The translations under genes were made by a program, and so were the position numbers. From positions 806,001 through 870,000 of the forward strand of contig OZ037837.1 in assembly GCA_964035575.1 (NCBI GenBank): a DNA stretch of 64,000 nt, written 5' to 3'. Positions 19,583 to 28,771 of this stretch are shown here, in pieces (positions within the stretch are counted from its first letter, which is position 1; every line of letters begins with the position of its first letter). The notes beneath the pieces were generated by a model, which was not told where the DNA came from, ran no database searches, and saw only the letters and a list, made by a program, of their open reading frames with translations. The DNA comes from Rhynchopus sp. YZ270_cl-10. Its lineage: Eukaryota; Euglenozoa; Diplonemea; Diplonemida; Diplonemidae.

Positions 19583-19977
19583 TTGTGTGCTGGGAAGCAT
19601 GCCACCAGTGTTACAATTTTACAAGGTAAAGATGACCGATGTACGTACGTATGTGAGGAAGAAGGCTGAGTGGGCAGAGAGTGCCACAAAATATCAGGAA
19701 GCCATGCAGTCCCCTGTCCGGTTGTCCAGTACCCAGTACCCAGTACCAAAAAATCAAAATCAATTTGATTCACAACTCTTCACAACAGTTCACAACGCCA
19801 CTATGTTAACCGTGATGTTACCATGGTTGTGAACATTTGTGAACATTTGTGTTCAGGTACCCCCCCGTATAGTACCAACCGTCGTGTATTTGGGGTGCCC
19901 CCCAAAGGGTACGTTGCACCACAACCGAGTATGAGCAATGACAAGGGAGTATGACGAGTTACATTACAATATTAAAT

Positions 19978-20049
19978 AATGACAAGACCCCTGTCAAATA
20001 ACAAGGCCTAACGCCACTCATTACAGGGGTCTTGTCGTTAGTTGGTCTT
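19978..20049. other. Long hairpin downstream of the LINE fragment
   Basis: AATGACAAGACCCCTGT and ACAGGGGTCTTGTCGTT form a 17-bp stem with one G-T style mismatch and a 38-base loop. It lies about 110 bases past the LINE tail. Its function is unknown. Confidence 0.6.
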
Positions 20050-20159
20050 GTAAAACGACTAGAAAGACACGAAAACGAAACCAGAAAAAAACTTCACCAT
20101 TGGACGATTCTGGGTTCCGAGCTTCCAACACAAAATTTTTGTATTTTTTTTTCGCGATT

Positions 20160-21740
20160 TTTGAAAACTTGGTTGTATTAGTGTAGCCACCCTAGAGTGT
20201 GCTCCACTATACTAAACATTTTTATGTCACCGCAGACGAGCGCGATGATCTCTCTTGTGTGGCAGATGTCACACTGATGTCGCTGATACTACTACCCACC
20301 GGGCCATCATCAGATGGGGGTGGCGGAGCGGAGGGGGGGGCATTGATGGCGGATTTCTTCCGTTTTTTGGCAGTTTTGTCGCATGCTCTGGGAGAAGACG
20401 AGCGTTTTCTTTTTGAAGTACGTGTTGATGGATTCTGTTTACGGGAGGGGGGAGAAACAGAACGCTTTAGTTTTAAACTACGGTTGGGCTCAGGGTCACC
20501 CTCAGCAGGCGGCACGTCATTCTCGGCAGGCCGATCTCCTGTTGCGAGGACGTCGTCGATCATGTCACCCTCCGATGTGTCAGCAGAGGAAGTTGGAGGT
20601 GAAGACCACCTAGATGCTCTAGCTGATATGCTAGGGCCATAGGCATCGAGTGGTGCAGTTCCCCATACCGCGTCAGCAAGCCATCGGACGGACCGTGACA
20701 GCTGTGACCTGATAACAGCGATGCTATCGACACCAAGACGGGCACGCGGCGAGTGCCCACCCGCTACCTGGGGTGCACCAATGGGACGTAGGCTGTACAC
20801 GGTTTTGACACTGTTACCGGGCAGTGGGCACGTAATCTTGAGGTTCGTGCAGTGCTTCCGGAACCAACGAAGCCAGATGCCCATAGCTTTTCCGCGTTCT
20901 CGTGCAGACCATCCCGTGTTATCAGGTGCTCGCTCGTGCTGTAGGAGGAGGCCAGAGAAGACCTCGAAGTCGATACCAAGTTCAATGTTGCTGATGGAGC
21001 TCTTGTTGTCGTCCACAAACTCCAAAGACTTCAACCATTCCAAGAACGCAGTATGTCGCACAAGGCCATACTTCCAAGAGGAGGGTGGTGTAGAAGGTAA
21101 TTTGCTCCAGTCAAAGGTGATCGGGATCGTTGGTGTGACAGCGGCCTTGTCCCAGGGGAGACGTGCAGCTTCCTTGAGAAACTTAACACGATTAAGCCGC
21201 CAACGCTCTAAGATGATGCTCCCCATTAGCGTGTGGAGCGCAGACACATCGACTTTGCAGTTGAGGGGGACAACACCCCAGTTCACAAGGCACGGTTTCC
21301 ATGATGTACGGTCAGCAGAGGTAATCGCGTTAAACCTTGCGTCGCTTCGGATCTCGTTGAAAGCTGAGCACCTCCAGAAAATGTGTTCGTTGGTGTCTTC
21401 TTCCTGCGCCTCGCAGTGGGGGCAGTGGCTGGAGTGAGCAAGAGTACCTACGGCCTTGTCGTCCGAGGAGTCGCAGTCGTAATCGGAGCTGCTGTCAGCC
21501 TCCGAGCTTTCTGTGGCACCGTCGCCGGTGTCGGACTCATCGTCGCAGGCGTCACTGTCGTTGGCGGTGGGTGCAAGGATCGTCGGACGCTGGTTCGCCC
21601 TGTACACACCACCTGAGATGACTGCCGTCAACGCATTGGATAGGTCGGTGTTTCCCTTTGCGAGTCGGGTCGCGTTGGTTCTTTTGGTGTCAATACCATT
21701 TTCAATACCTTCGTAGGAGGGACGTGCAATGGCCAGTTCG
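20160..21740 (-). pseudogene. 5'-truncated LINE: C-terminal part of a non-LTR reverse transcriptase plus short 3' tail
   Basis: The open frame on the minus strand enters from about 21740 without an ATG in that part and ends at 20222. Residues encoded near 21430-21370 read CPHCEAQEEDTNEHIFWRCS, the zinc-knuckle-like C-terminal motif typical of LINE polymerase proteins (CPxC, then EHxFWxC). About 380 more residues follow, first globular (ILERWRLNRVKFLKEAARLP), then a Ser/Lys/Arg-rich tail. No palm domain is present, as expected after 5' truncation in target-primed insertion. After the stop come about 60 bases resembling a tRNA-Asp D and anticodon arm, then an A-rich stretch. It is dead as an element. 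Confidence 0.65.
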
Positions 21741-22039
21741 CGATTTTTTTTAACTTAGCACTGCATGTGCTTAGAAAACCCGAATTTTTTACCCTTCAAA
21801 ATTGCATTTGAGGAACTCACAACGCATCAAAACGAAAAGGTCGTTTTTGGCACTTTTAAAACCGGGCTCCGCTGAGTTCACCATATTTTTGGTCGATTTA
21901 TTTAGTGGAGTAACTAATTAGTAATCGCATTTTCGGACAAAAACTCGGGACGAGGTGATAAAAACTCGTCCATTTCGGCAAATTGACCCCACCACAGAAC
22001 CGGCGGATTCAGGAAATGCAAATGCCGGTGTTTTCGGGC

Positions 22040-22102
22040 AAAATGAAATACTCCCCCCTTCTTTATTTATTCGTTGTTTGTTGTTTGTTGATCGCATCCA
22101 TC
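22040..22102 (-). repeat. Second retrotransposon, terminal repeat B2
   Basis: 63 bp repeated exactly at 22353-22415 (starts aaaatgaaatactcccccc, ends gatcgcatccatc). Same geometry as the B repeats of the first element but unrelated in sequence. Confidence 0.55.
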
Positions 22103-22352
22103 CTCGTCCGTACTTCAGGAAAAGCACACAGCACTTTTGGTGGTATTGAAATGCCCTTTGTGAAAACCGTCCGCACTTCTTTTTTTTTTTTTTTTTTTTT
22201 TTTCAAACCCCAAAAGTCCCGAAAACCCCGAAAAACCCGCGTCCTGAAGTACGGGGGAGAGGTGGAGCACAAAAGGGGGGAAGGGGAAACGGTAAGACTC
22301 ATGGCAACCGAAGAACGCGTCTTTCATTTCCAGACGTATTGCATACTCGTAC
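22103..22352 (-). repeat. Second retrotransposon, terminal repeat A2
   Basis: On the minus strand: about 150 bp of unique sequence, then a poly-A tract (22180-22203), then about 75 bp up to B2. The unique part is nearly identical to 26313-26466. It shares TTTTGTGCTCC and GTACTTCAGG with the A repeat of the first element, so the two element families may be related. Confidence 0.5.
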
Positions 22353-22415
22353 AAAATGAAATACTCCCCCCTTCTTTATTTATTCGTTGTTTGTTGTTTG
22401 TTGATCGCATCCATC
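22353..22415 (-). repeat. Second retrotransposon, terminal repeat B1
   Basis: 63-bp copy of B2, directly next to the coding body, whose end reads agggtcct on the minus strand, as in the first element. Confidence 0.55.
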
Positions 22416-22429
22416 AGGACCCTTAATAG

Positions 22430-24240
22430 GGACGCGCAGCGCTCTCGAAGAGAGAAGTGATCGCCTGTGGTTGTTCGTTTTCCTTCGATTTGTCTCCTCT
22501 GGTGTATTTGTCTTCTCTCTGCTGTTTTGTCCCCACGCTGAACGCACCTCCGGGTCATCCCTTTCTGCTTTGTCGTCGCAAACATTTCCGACAGAATGGC
22601 GTTCGCCGCGTAGTTGCTGCTGTCCCCGCTCAATGCAGAGTTGTCGACCTTCATGTGTACAGTGCACGCGCTGGTGTATTTTGCCGCCAATAGTACAGAC
22701 TTAGCCGCCGCATACAGCTCCTCAGGAAAATTGAGGTGTCCTGTCCCGCGCCGACCGTTCCCTGCGCTACCTTTCTCTCGTCTTCGTTGACTTCCAAGAT
22801 GCTACCCATTCTGCTTTTGGGGCGTCAGACCACACTATGAGTGTCTTAGTGGGGGGTTGTTGGATCCAGTAGTTCGTCGTCATCAGCGATACCCGCTTTC
22901 GCACTTCGGAAATCACGCTGCAATTTAGGCCAAAAAATTTTCTCAAAATCCGGGTTTGTAGTATTGACTTCACCTTCTGTTACCCGTAGTGACCGCTATT
23001 CTGCTTCATTATCGTACCACCCTGCTTGTAGGTGTGTTTGCCAGTCACCCAAATTATCATGAAACTCTCGCGAGAGAGGTTTTTAAAAAAGCTAGTGCAA
23101 GAAATTCGCTTTGTAATCCGGAAATTCTGTCCCGCTTGCAGAGGTTCAAAAAGTATGCTTCTGTCTATTTCTTTTTGATCGTTCTTGTATTGCAGCGTGA
23201 TTCCAAACTCCTCGGTACGCGCACGTGAACAACGTTGTGCGATCGCAGGAGCGAACGGCCATCCCATCGCCAAAAAATAATAAAAAACCCCTATCATCTT
23301 TTGTTAAGTTGGTACGCTACCCACGTCATACGCCGATCTCCTGCGGTGTTGACTCCAAAAAACAAAGAACTGTTGAATGTTATTGTCTTCTTTGACATTT
23401 GCGGTGGCGGACCCCTCGACCTTTTCAGTTTTCTGCCATCCACGAATCGTAAGCTCCCCGACTTTTTCTCCACAGTGAAGGCATGCAGAATCACTTCTTG
23501 GGGGCTTGCAGATGTTCGCGACAGGACGCCGAAGTCGATGAGGGTATCCAGATGTTGATCCATGTGGCGCGAGGTACCTCTCCTTATCCCTGCTTGCTTG
23601 TCCCAACCCTCCTTCAGGTGTGATACGAACGTTTCTCTCTTTCGGATGATCTGCAGAATGTCTTCCAGCTCGTTCTCCTTGTCGAGGCTCACCAGTGTGT
23701 CTAGATGTCGCCGCAATGTAGTCCTGGTCGGTTTCTCCTGCATGCGCCTCGGCGGGCCGAGCGTTTGTGGCGCTGCTTCGTCGGTACGCATAGGGAGTTG
23801 TCGTAAAGGCTCCGTGTCGTGTCGCGTGATCATCTGGATCTGTTCCAACGGTACCCTCTTGTCGTTGAGGTGGTGCGCCGCTCCTCGCCTTAGGGAGTGA
23901 GGGGTGAGGTTCTGCTTCACTCTTTTGGCTCAAAATAGGTTTGTAACGCTGCTGATGGGAACATGTGTTCCAGTGTTCGCTTCTCTAAACACAGAATGAT
24001 CGCCTCGTCGTAACCTAGCTCTGTCTTCATGTGGTACTCCCAGTTTGTCTTGAATTCATTCAGGCGGCCGCACACTTCGCAGCTCCCTCATGTAAGAAAC
24101 CCGATAGCGCCCGTGACAGAGTGTGCTGCGCCTTCGCCAGCTTGCTCTGCGGTGAGTGGCAGTTTCCTTCTCCCGAGATACGTAGGAAGTCTTTCGTCCA
24201 GCAAACGCTCAGGCTGCGGGGTCGGCTCGTGGTAAGATAT
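22430..24240 (-). pseudogene. Decayed recombinase and reverse transcriptase-RNase H of the second retrotransposon
   Basis: Pieces in several frames, in order on the minus strand: recombinase N-terminal core near 24065-23945 (NEFKTNWEYHMKTELGY, like EFKNAWEEKHTCTISHE in the intact element); recombinase HSLRRGAAHHL and MITRHDTEPL near 23895-23800; reverse transcriptase HAFTVEKKSGSLRFVDGRKL near 23490-23430; LAMGWPFAPAIAQR near 23275-23235; RNase H IVWSDAPKAEWVA near 22845-22800; MKVDNSALSGDSSNY near 22655-22610. The order is the same as in 6556-9191. Frame breaks and missing parts between motifs mean no working product. The sequence is clearly diverged from the first element, so it is another family, not a decayed copy of it. 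Confidence 0.75.
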
Positions 24241-24247
24241 GCGTGCG

Positions 24248-24495
24248 TATCTCCTCGTTTGTTGGTTACCTCGTTTATATTTCCCCTCGTTTATTTGTCT
24301 CCTCATTTGTTTATCTCCACGTATGTTTGTCTCCTCATTTGTTTATCTCCACGTATGTTTGTCTCCTCGTTTGTTTGTCTCCTCATTTGTTTATCTCCAC
24401 GTATGTTTGTCTCCTCATTTGTTTGTCTCCTCATTTGTTTATCTCCACGTATGTTTGTCTCCTCGTTTGTTTATATCCTCATTTGTTTATCTCCT
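24248..24495. repeat. Minisatellite, unit about 16 bp (ctcctcgtttgtttgt)
   Basis: About 15 imperfect units of CTCCTCATTTGTTTAT, with CTCCACGTATGTTTGT variants. On the minus strand the repeat reads as Lys/Thr/Arg/Asn-rich codons. It recurs at 25081-25670 on the other side of a 585-bp unique stretch. Confidence 0.85.
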
Positions 24496-25080
24496 CGTGT
24501 ACTGGACCACCATCAGAAACAGGCAACCACCGACTGCAAACACACTCAGGGCAAGCTCCACCAGACACCACAGACCACAACGGCAACAAATAACCCAAAA
24601 CTCCCCAAACAATCAACAACCAACTGATCTCTTTTTTAGTGTGACTTGATACACAACAGCCCTCTCGTGAACAGTGCACCTTGGTACACTCTTACGTGAC
24701 CGCTGCACCGGGCTGGACCCAACCATGAAGTCCTACATCCATTTCGTCATTTCGGGAGGAGGTGTCGGAACTCTGCTCTGTTGTTGAGGTGGATTGCAGG
24801 CAGCAAGGGCGCAGGGGATGTCTCTTTGCACGCAGTCTGGGGGGTCTGTGGAGCTTCGTGTTCTGTGGCGGATGTGTGAAGAGAGTGATGAGCACAACAA
24901 CGTTGACAACAGCAGCATGTGGCAAGCAGCTTGCAGCACGACACAATACGTGCAGGGGAAAGACACGTTCATCATTCTTCGGTTGTGGCATGTCGTCATT
25001 GTGCGTGTCTCCGTCGCTTCTGGCTTTGCTCGGGGGATTCGTCTCTGCTTCGTTTCGGACGTGCTTCAACCACAAGCTTC
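24496..25080. other. Unique stretch between the two minisatellite blocks
   Basis: Open on the minus strand for 127 codons at 24692-25075 without a recognisable domain. By position it could be decayed coding or linker sequence of the second retrotransposon between Gag and recombinase. Nothing else is seen. Confidence 0.35.
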
Positions 25081-25670
25081 CTCCTCGTTTGTTTATCTCC
25101 TCTTATGTTTGTCTCCTCATTTGTTTATCTCCTTGTTTATTTGTCTCCTTGTTTATTTTTCTCCTCGTTTGTTTGTCACCTCGTATGTTTGTCTCCTCGT
25201 TTGTTTTGTCTCCTCGTTTGTTTTGTCTCCTTGTTTATTTGTCTCCTTGTTTGTTTTGTCTCCTTGTTTATTTTTCTCCTCGTTTGTTTGTCACCTCGTT
25301 TACTTGTCTCCTCGTTTGTTTTGTCTCCTCGTTTGTTTTGTCTCCTCGTTTGTTTTGTCTCCTTGTTTATTTTTCTCCTCGTTTGTTTGTCACCTCGTAT
25401 GTTTGTCTCCTCGTTTGTTTTGTCTCCTCGTTTGTTTTGTCTCCTTGTTTATTTGTCTCCTTGTTTATTTTTTCTCCTCGTTTGTTTTGTCTCCTCGTAT
25501 GTTTGTCTCCTCGTTTGTTTTGTCTCCTCGTTTGTTTTGTCTCCTTGTTTATTTTTCTCCTCGTTTGTTTGTCACCTCGTATGTTTGTCTCCTCGTTTGT
25601 TTTGTCTCCTCGTTTGTTTTGTCTCCTTGTTTATTTGTCTCCTCGTTTGTTTTTCTCCTCGTTTGTCGCC
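25081..25670. repeat. Minisatellite, 16-17 bp units (ctcctcgtttgtttgtc)
   Basis: Roughly 35 variable units with 16- and 17-bp versions mixed, so frames shift along the array. It lies directly after the Gag relic on the minus strand, where the intact element has an Arg/Asn/Asp/Thr-rich tail, so the array may have grown out of the Gag tail codons. Confidence 0.85.
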
Positions 25671-25684
25671 CTTAATATCCTTTG

Positions 25685-26076
25685 TTTTCTTCTTTGTCGC
25701 CATGATACGTCTTTGGATTGTCCTCTCGTCCCCTGTCAGTCAACGTCCGACCCCTGTGTTCCCTCTTCCCAGCTTACCCGTGTTGCTCCAGTAGTCTCGG
25801 TCGCGGCCGCTCATCTCGACACCTCCCCTGTCTCGGTCGTCTCCCCTCATTGACGCCCTCCTAGACTCCAGGACACCTCGTCACCTATCTGACCTTGCTA
25901 AACGTGTTGACGAAGCCGGCGATACACTGCCTATACTGTCCAGTCATCTCCATTCTGAAGGCATCCATCTCGTCGATGAGGCGGATGGCGTACACCTCAC
26001 ATGGCTTGTGTCCCCCGTGCACTGAAAGCATCTCCCCAATGATCTGGGCAGCAGAATTGCGGAGGCACGACTGCAT
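25685..26076 (-). pseudogene. Gag relic of the second retrotransposon
   Basis: Minus-strand fragment ending the Gag core (VYAIRLIDEMDAFRMEMTGQ ... AGFVNTF), followed in a shifted frame by an Arg/Asp/Gly-rich stretch (GDDRDRGGVEMSGRDRDYWS). The layout parallels the last ~110 residues of the intact Gag at 9207-10253. The sequence match itself is weak; position and composition carry the call. Confidence 0.4.
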
Positions 26077-26293
26077 TTCCTCCTATCACCTATCTATCAA
26101 ACATAAGTTTGGCGGATTTGAAGATAATTTTCTTGTAATGTGACGCCTTCTTTACGCCATATGTACGACTGTGTTCTTATTATTAGGTATTAGGCCTACC
26201 GTGGCCGTTCTTCCCATGAGAGCCGTATCCAAACGTCGTAGATATCTTGACTGTCTGCCTTCCCCCTGACCATCGTTTTCAATGAAGCACAGA

Positions 26294-26466
26294 TTTTTTT
26301 TTTTTTTTTTTTCAAACCCCAAAAGTCCCGAAAACCCCGAAAAACCCGCGTCCTGAAGTACGGGGGAGAGGTGGAGCACAAAAGGGGGGAAGGGGAAACG
26401 GTAAGACTCATGGCAACCGAAGAACGCGTCTTTCATTTCCAGACGTATTGCATACTCGTACAAAAT
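26294..26466 (-). repeat. Second retrotransposon, terminal repeat A1
   Basis: Nearly identical to 22185-22357 including the poly-T edge (plus strand), but upstream of the Gag relic. This completes an A1-genes-B1-A2-B2 order for an element spanning 26466 down to 22040. Confidence 0.55.
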
Positions 26467-26499
26467 AAAAAATACAAGATGCCCGCGTCTTTTTTGCAA

Positions 26500-26990
26500 A
26501 ATGTACACGCATGGGGGGCCCTAAAACCCCTGCTTCCATGTGTTTCTACAGGCAAACACTTGGACCCCTTTACCTTACACTGATGGGTTTTGACCAAAAT
26601 CAAGAACTTGGCCATTTCGTCAAATTGACCCACCACAGAACGGACGGATTCCGGAAATGCAAATGCCGGTGTTTTTGCGCATTTTCATGGTTTCAGCATC
26701 AGAGAGAGAAAATCTGCGTTGTGGGATTTACCTTGGCCCCTTTACCTTACACTCATTTTGACCAAAACCAAGAACTTGGCCATTTCGGCAAATTGACCCC
26801 ACCACAGCGCGGACAGATTCCGGAAATGCCAATCGCGGCATGTTTTGGGGCTGAAAAATTTTCACCAGAAAATTTTTTTCAGCAGCATTTTTTGGCCGAA
26901 AATGGGCCCCACGTATTAGTGACCGGGCTCATATTTTTAAAAATTTAAGTGGTCAAAAAATTGTCCAATTTTCGAGATTGACCCCACCAC
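26500..26990. repeat. Segment shared, inverted, with the 1.37-kb element at 53878-55244
   Basis: Contains three copies of a motif around TTGACCCCACCAC followed by GGACGGATTCCGGAAATGC, linked by ccctttaccttacact and accaagaacttggccatttc. The same blocks occur in reverse order and orientation at 54190-54990, and once more at 21955-22030. This ties the large insertion and the 1.37-kb element to one repeat family. Confidence 0.7.
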
Positions 26991-27097
26991 TTTCTGGACG
27001 GATTCCGGAAATGCCAAAAAACTGTGTTTTGGGCCACGAATTTGCACCCCGTCACCCAAAAACCAGCAAAAAATAGGGGGAAAAAAAACCAAAAATG

Positions 27098-27326
27098 CAC
27101 GACGGTGAAGTAACGGGTGTTACAAGTGGAGTTACAAGTGAGTTACATGTAACTTTTGTTACATGTAACTCACTTGTAACTCACTTGTAACCCACCAGTT
27201 ACAACCTGATTTTGCCTGTAATTCATGTATCCCACTTGTAACTCACTTGTAACTCACTTGTAACGGTTTTTCACTTGTAACGTTACATGTAACTTCACTT
27301 GTAATGTACTATACTTCACCGTCGTG
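27098..27326. mobile_element. 229-bp inverted-repeat element built from CACTTGTAAC repeats
   Basis: Tips CACGACGGTGAAGTA and TACTTCACCGTCGTG match exactly. The interior is almost wholly made of ACTCACTTGTAAC and GTTACAAGTG in both orientations, so the whole can fold back. TG stands on both sides (27096-27097, 27327-27328), at most a 2-bp duplication. Confidence 0.6.
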
Positions 27327-27358
27327 TGTCCGCGTTTTTGGGGGGGGGGGGGGGGGGA

Positions 27359-28553
27359 TAGGGTCTATCAAAAGGGTACTAAAAAGGGTGGCAAAAAGTC
27401 ATTTTTTTAAAAAAACCCCAACTACGGCTTTCATAGTGTTTCTGACCATACCAACCCACCCACACACCCCCAAAAACCGTCTCAGGCCCCGAGTTTACCC
27501 TTTTTTGGCACTTCGGTGGCCCTGATTTTAAAAATTCAGGAAAAAAAAATGGGTGTCCATGACTTCGTACCTTTTCACCCCCCCTCTGTTCCCACATTTA
27601 TTTAAAATTCAGTTTCCTCTTCTGCTTTGGGCGAGTACTGCTGGATGAAACCAGAAAATATGTCCATTGGGACCCCAAAAATCGAATTCCGCCCGGTTTT
27701 GAGCACTTTTGACCACTTCTGAGCGACTTTTTTGCATTTTTTCAAAAGTGACCACCAACTTGTACCTGCCCACCCCCCCGTAGGTAGAGCAACTCACACA
27801 TTCATCACGCCTCGCAGTGAGCCAGGGGCCAGAAAAGCCCCCAAAGCCACATATTTTCACCCCAGAACCTATCCCGAGGGGTACCCAGGCGGTTTCGGGG
27901 TGTTTAGAGGGACTTGGTGGAACTTAGAACCATGTTTCAAAAAGGGTACAAGTACTTGGTCCCTTGGGAGGGCAAACCCTTGGTACGAGTTCATGGACAC
28001 TTTTTGAAACATGGTTCTAAGTTCCACCAAGTCCCTCTAAACACCCCGAAACCGCCTGGGTACCCCTCGGGATAGGTTCTGGGGTGAAAATATGTGGCTT
28101 TGGGGGCTTTTTTGGCCCCTGGCTCACTGCGAGGCGTGATGAATGTGTGAGTTGCTCTACCTACAAGTTGGTGGTCACTTTTGAAAAATGCAAAAAAGTC
28201 GCTCAGAAGTGGTCAAAAGTGCTCAAAACCGGGCGGAATTCGATTTTTGGGGTCCCAATGGACATATTTTCTGGTTTCATCCAGCAGTACTCGCCCAAAG
28301 CAGAAGAGGAAACTGAATTTTAAATAAATGTGGGAACAGAGGGGGGGTGAAAAGGTACGAAGTCATGGACACCCATTTTTTTTTTTGAATTTTTAAAATC
28401 AGGGCCACTAAAGTGCCAAAAAAGGGTAAACTCGGGGCCTGAGACGGTTTTGGGGGGGGTGTGGGTGGGTTGGTATGGTCAGAAACACTATGAAAGCCGT
28501 GGTTGGGGTTTCTTAAAAAATGACGTTTGCCACTAGCTTTTGATAGACCCTAG
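27359..28553. repeat. 1.2-kb foldback with ~570-bp arms
   Basis: The left arm 27359-27944 and right arm 28000-28553 are inverted copies with few differences (the right arm lacks about 30 bp). The loop is 55 bp. The outer edges abut G-runs on both sides. Within the loop, GGTACGAGTTCATGGACAC is a further variant of an arm segment (28354-28372). No coding sequence is seen. It would form a very stable cruciform or double-stranded RNA hairpin if transcribed. Confidence 0.9.
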
Positions 28554-28634
28554 CCTAGGGGGGGGGGGAGGGGGGGGTCTGAAATTCCCCAAAAACGCGG
28601 ACATTGTCCGCGTTTTTTGTTTTGATGCCACCCC

Positions 28635-28771
28635 TCTGTCACCACCTCCCAAAAATAATAAAGAAGCACACCTCAGCACAGTGCAGAGCAGCCGTCGTGC
28701 AGCTGACCACACAGTGCGAGGAGTGAAGATGCACAACAACAACTGCTGCAAAGTAAACGCTTTCTTGCTTC
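28635..28771 (-). repeat. Near half of the LRR gene B 3' flank
   Basis: Continues the shared LRR 3' flank from which 17940-18312 was separated by the 10.3-kb insertion. It includes the ccaaaaataataaagaagca landmark and runs into the stop codon of gene B. Confidence 0.85.

Larger units (their letters stand above)
18313..28634. mobile_element. 10.3-kb insertion with terminal inverted repeats and TCT target duplication
   Basis: The left end starts GGGGTGGCATCAAAACAAAA and the right end is its reverse complement. The inverted match runs for about 39 bp and includes the near-palindrome CGCGGACAATGTCCGCG. TCT stands on both sides (18310-18312, 28635-28637). Joining the flanks restores the standard LRR 3' flank seen at 13760, 46770 and 50930, which is strong proof of insertion. 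It contains satellites, a LINE 3' fragment, a decayed retrotransposon, a MITE and a foldback. No transposase was seen, so the original element was probably short and grew by nested insertions, or it moved by factors from elsewhere. Between the named parts (18350-18840, 21740-22040, 26500-27090) no genes are seen. Confidence 0.85.

Noticed and set aside
18576-19773. Long open frames of repeating IHS, VYT, CIL, YSTVQ and similar
   Set aside because: They are translations of 9-bp and 5-bp satellites. The same holds for 33561-34029, 39855-40633, 54098-54574 and 62849-63394.
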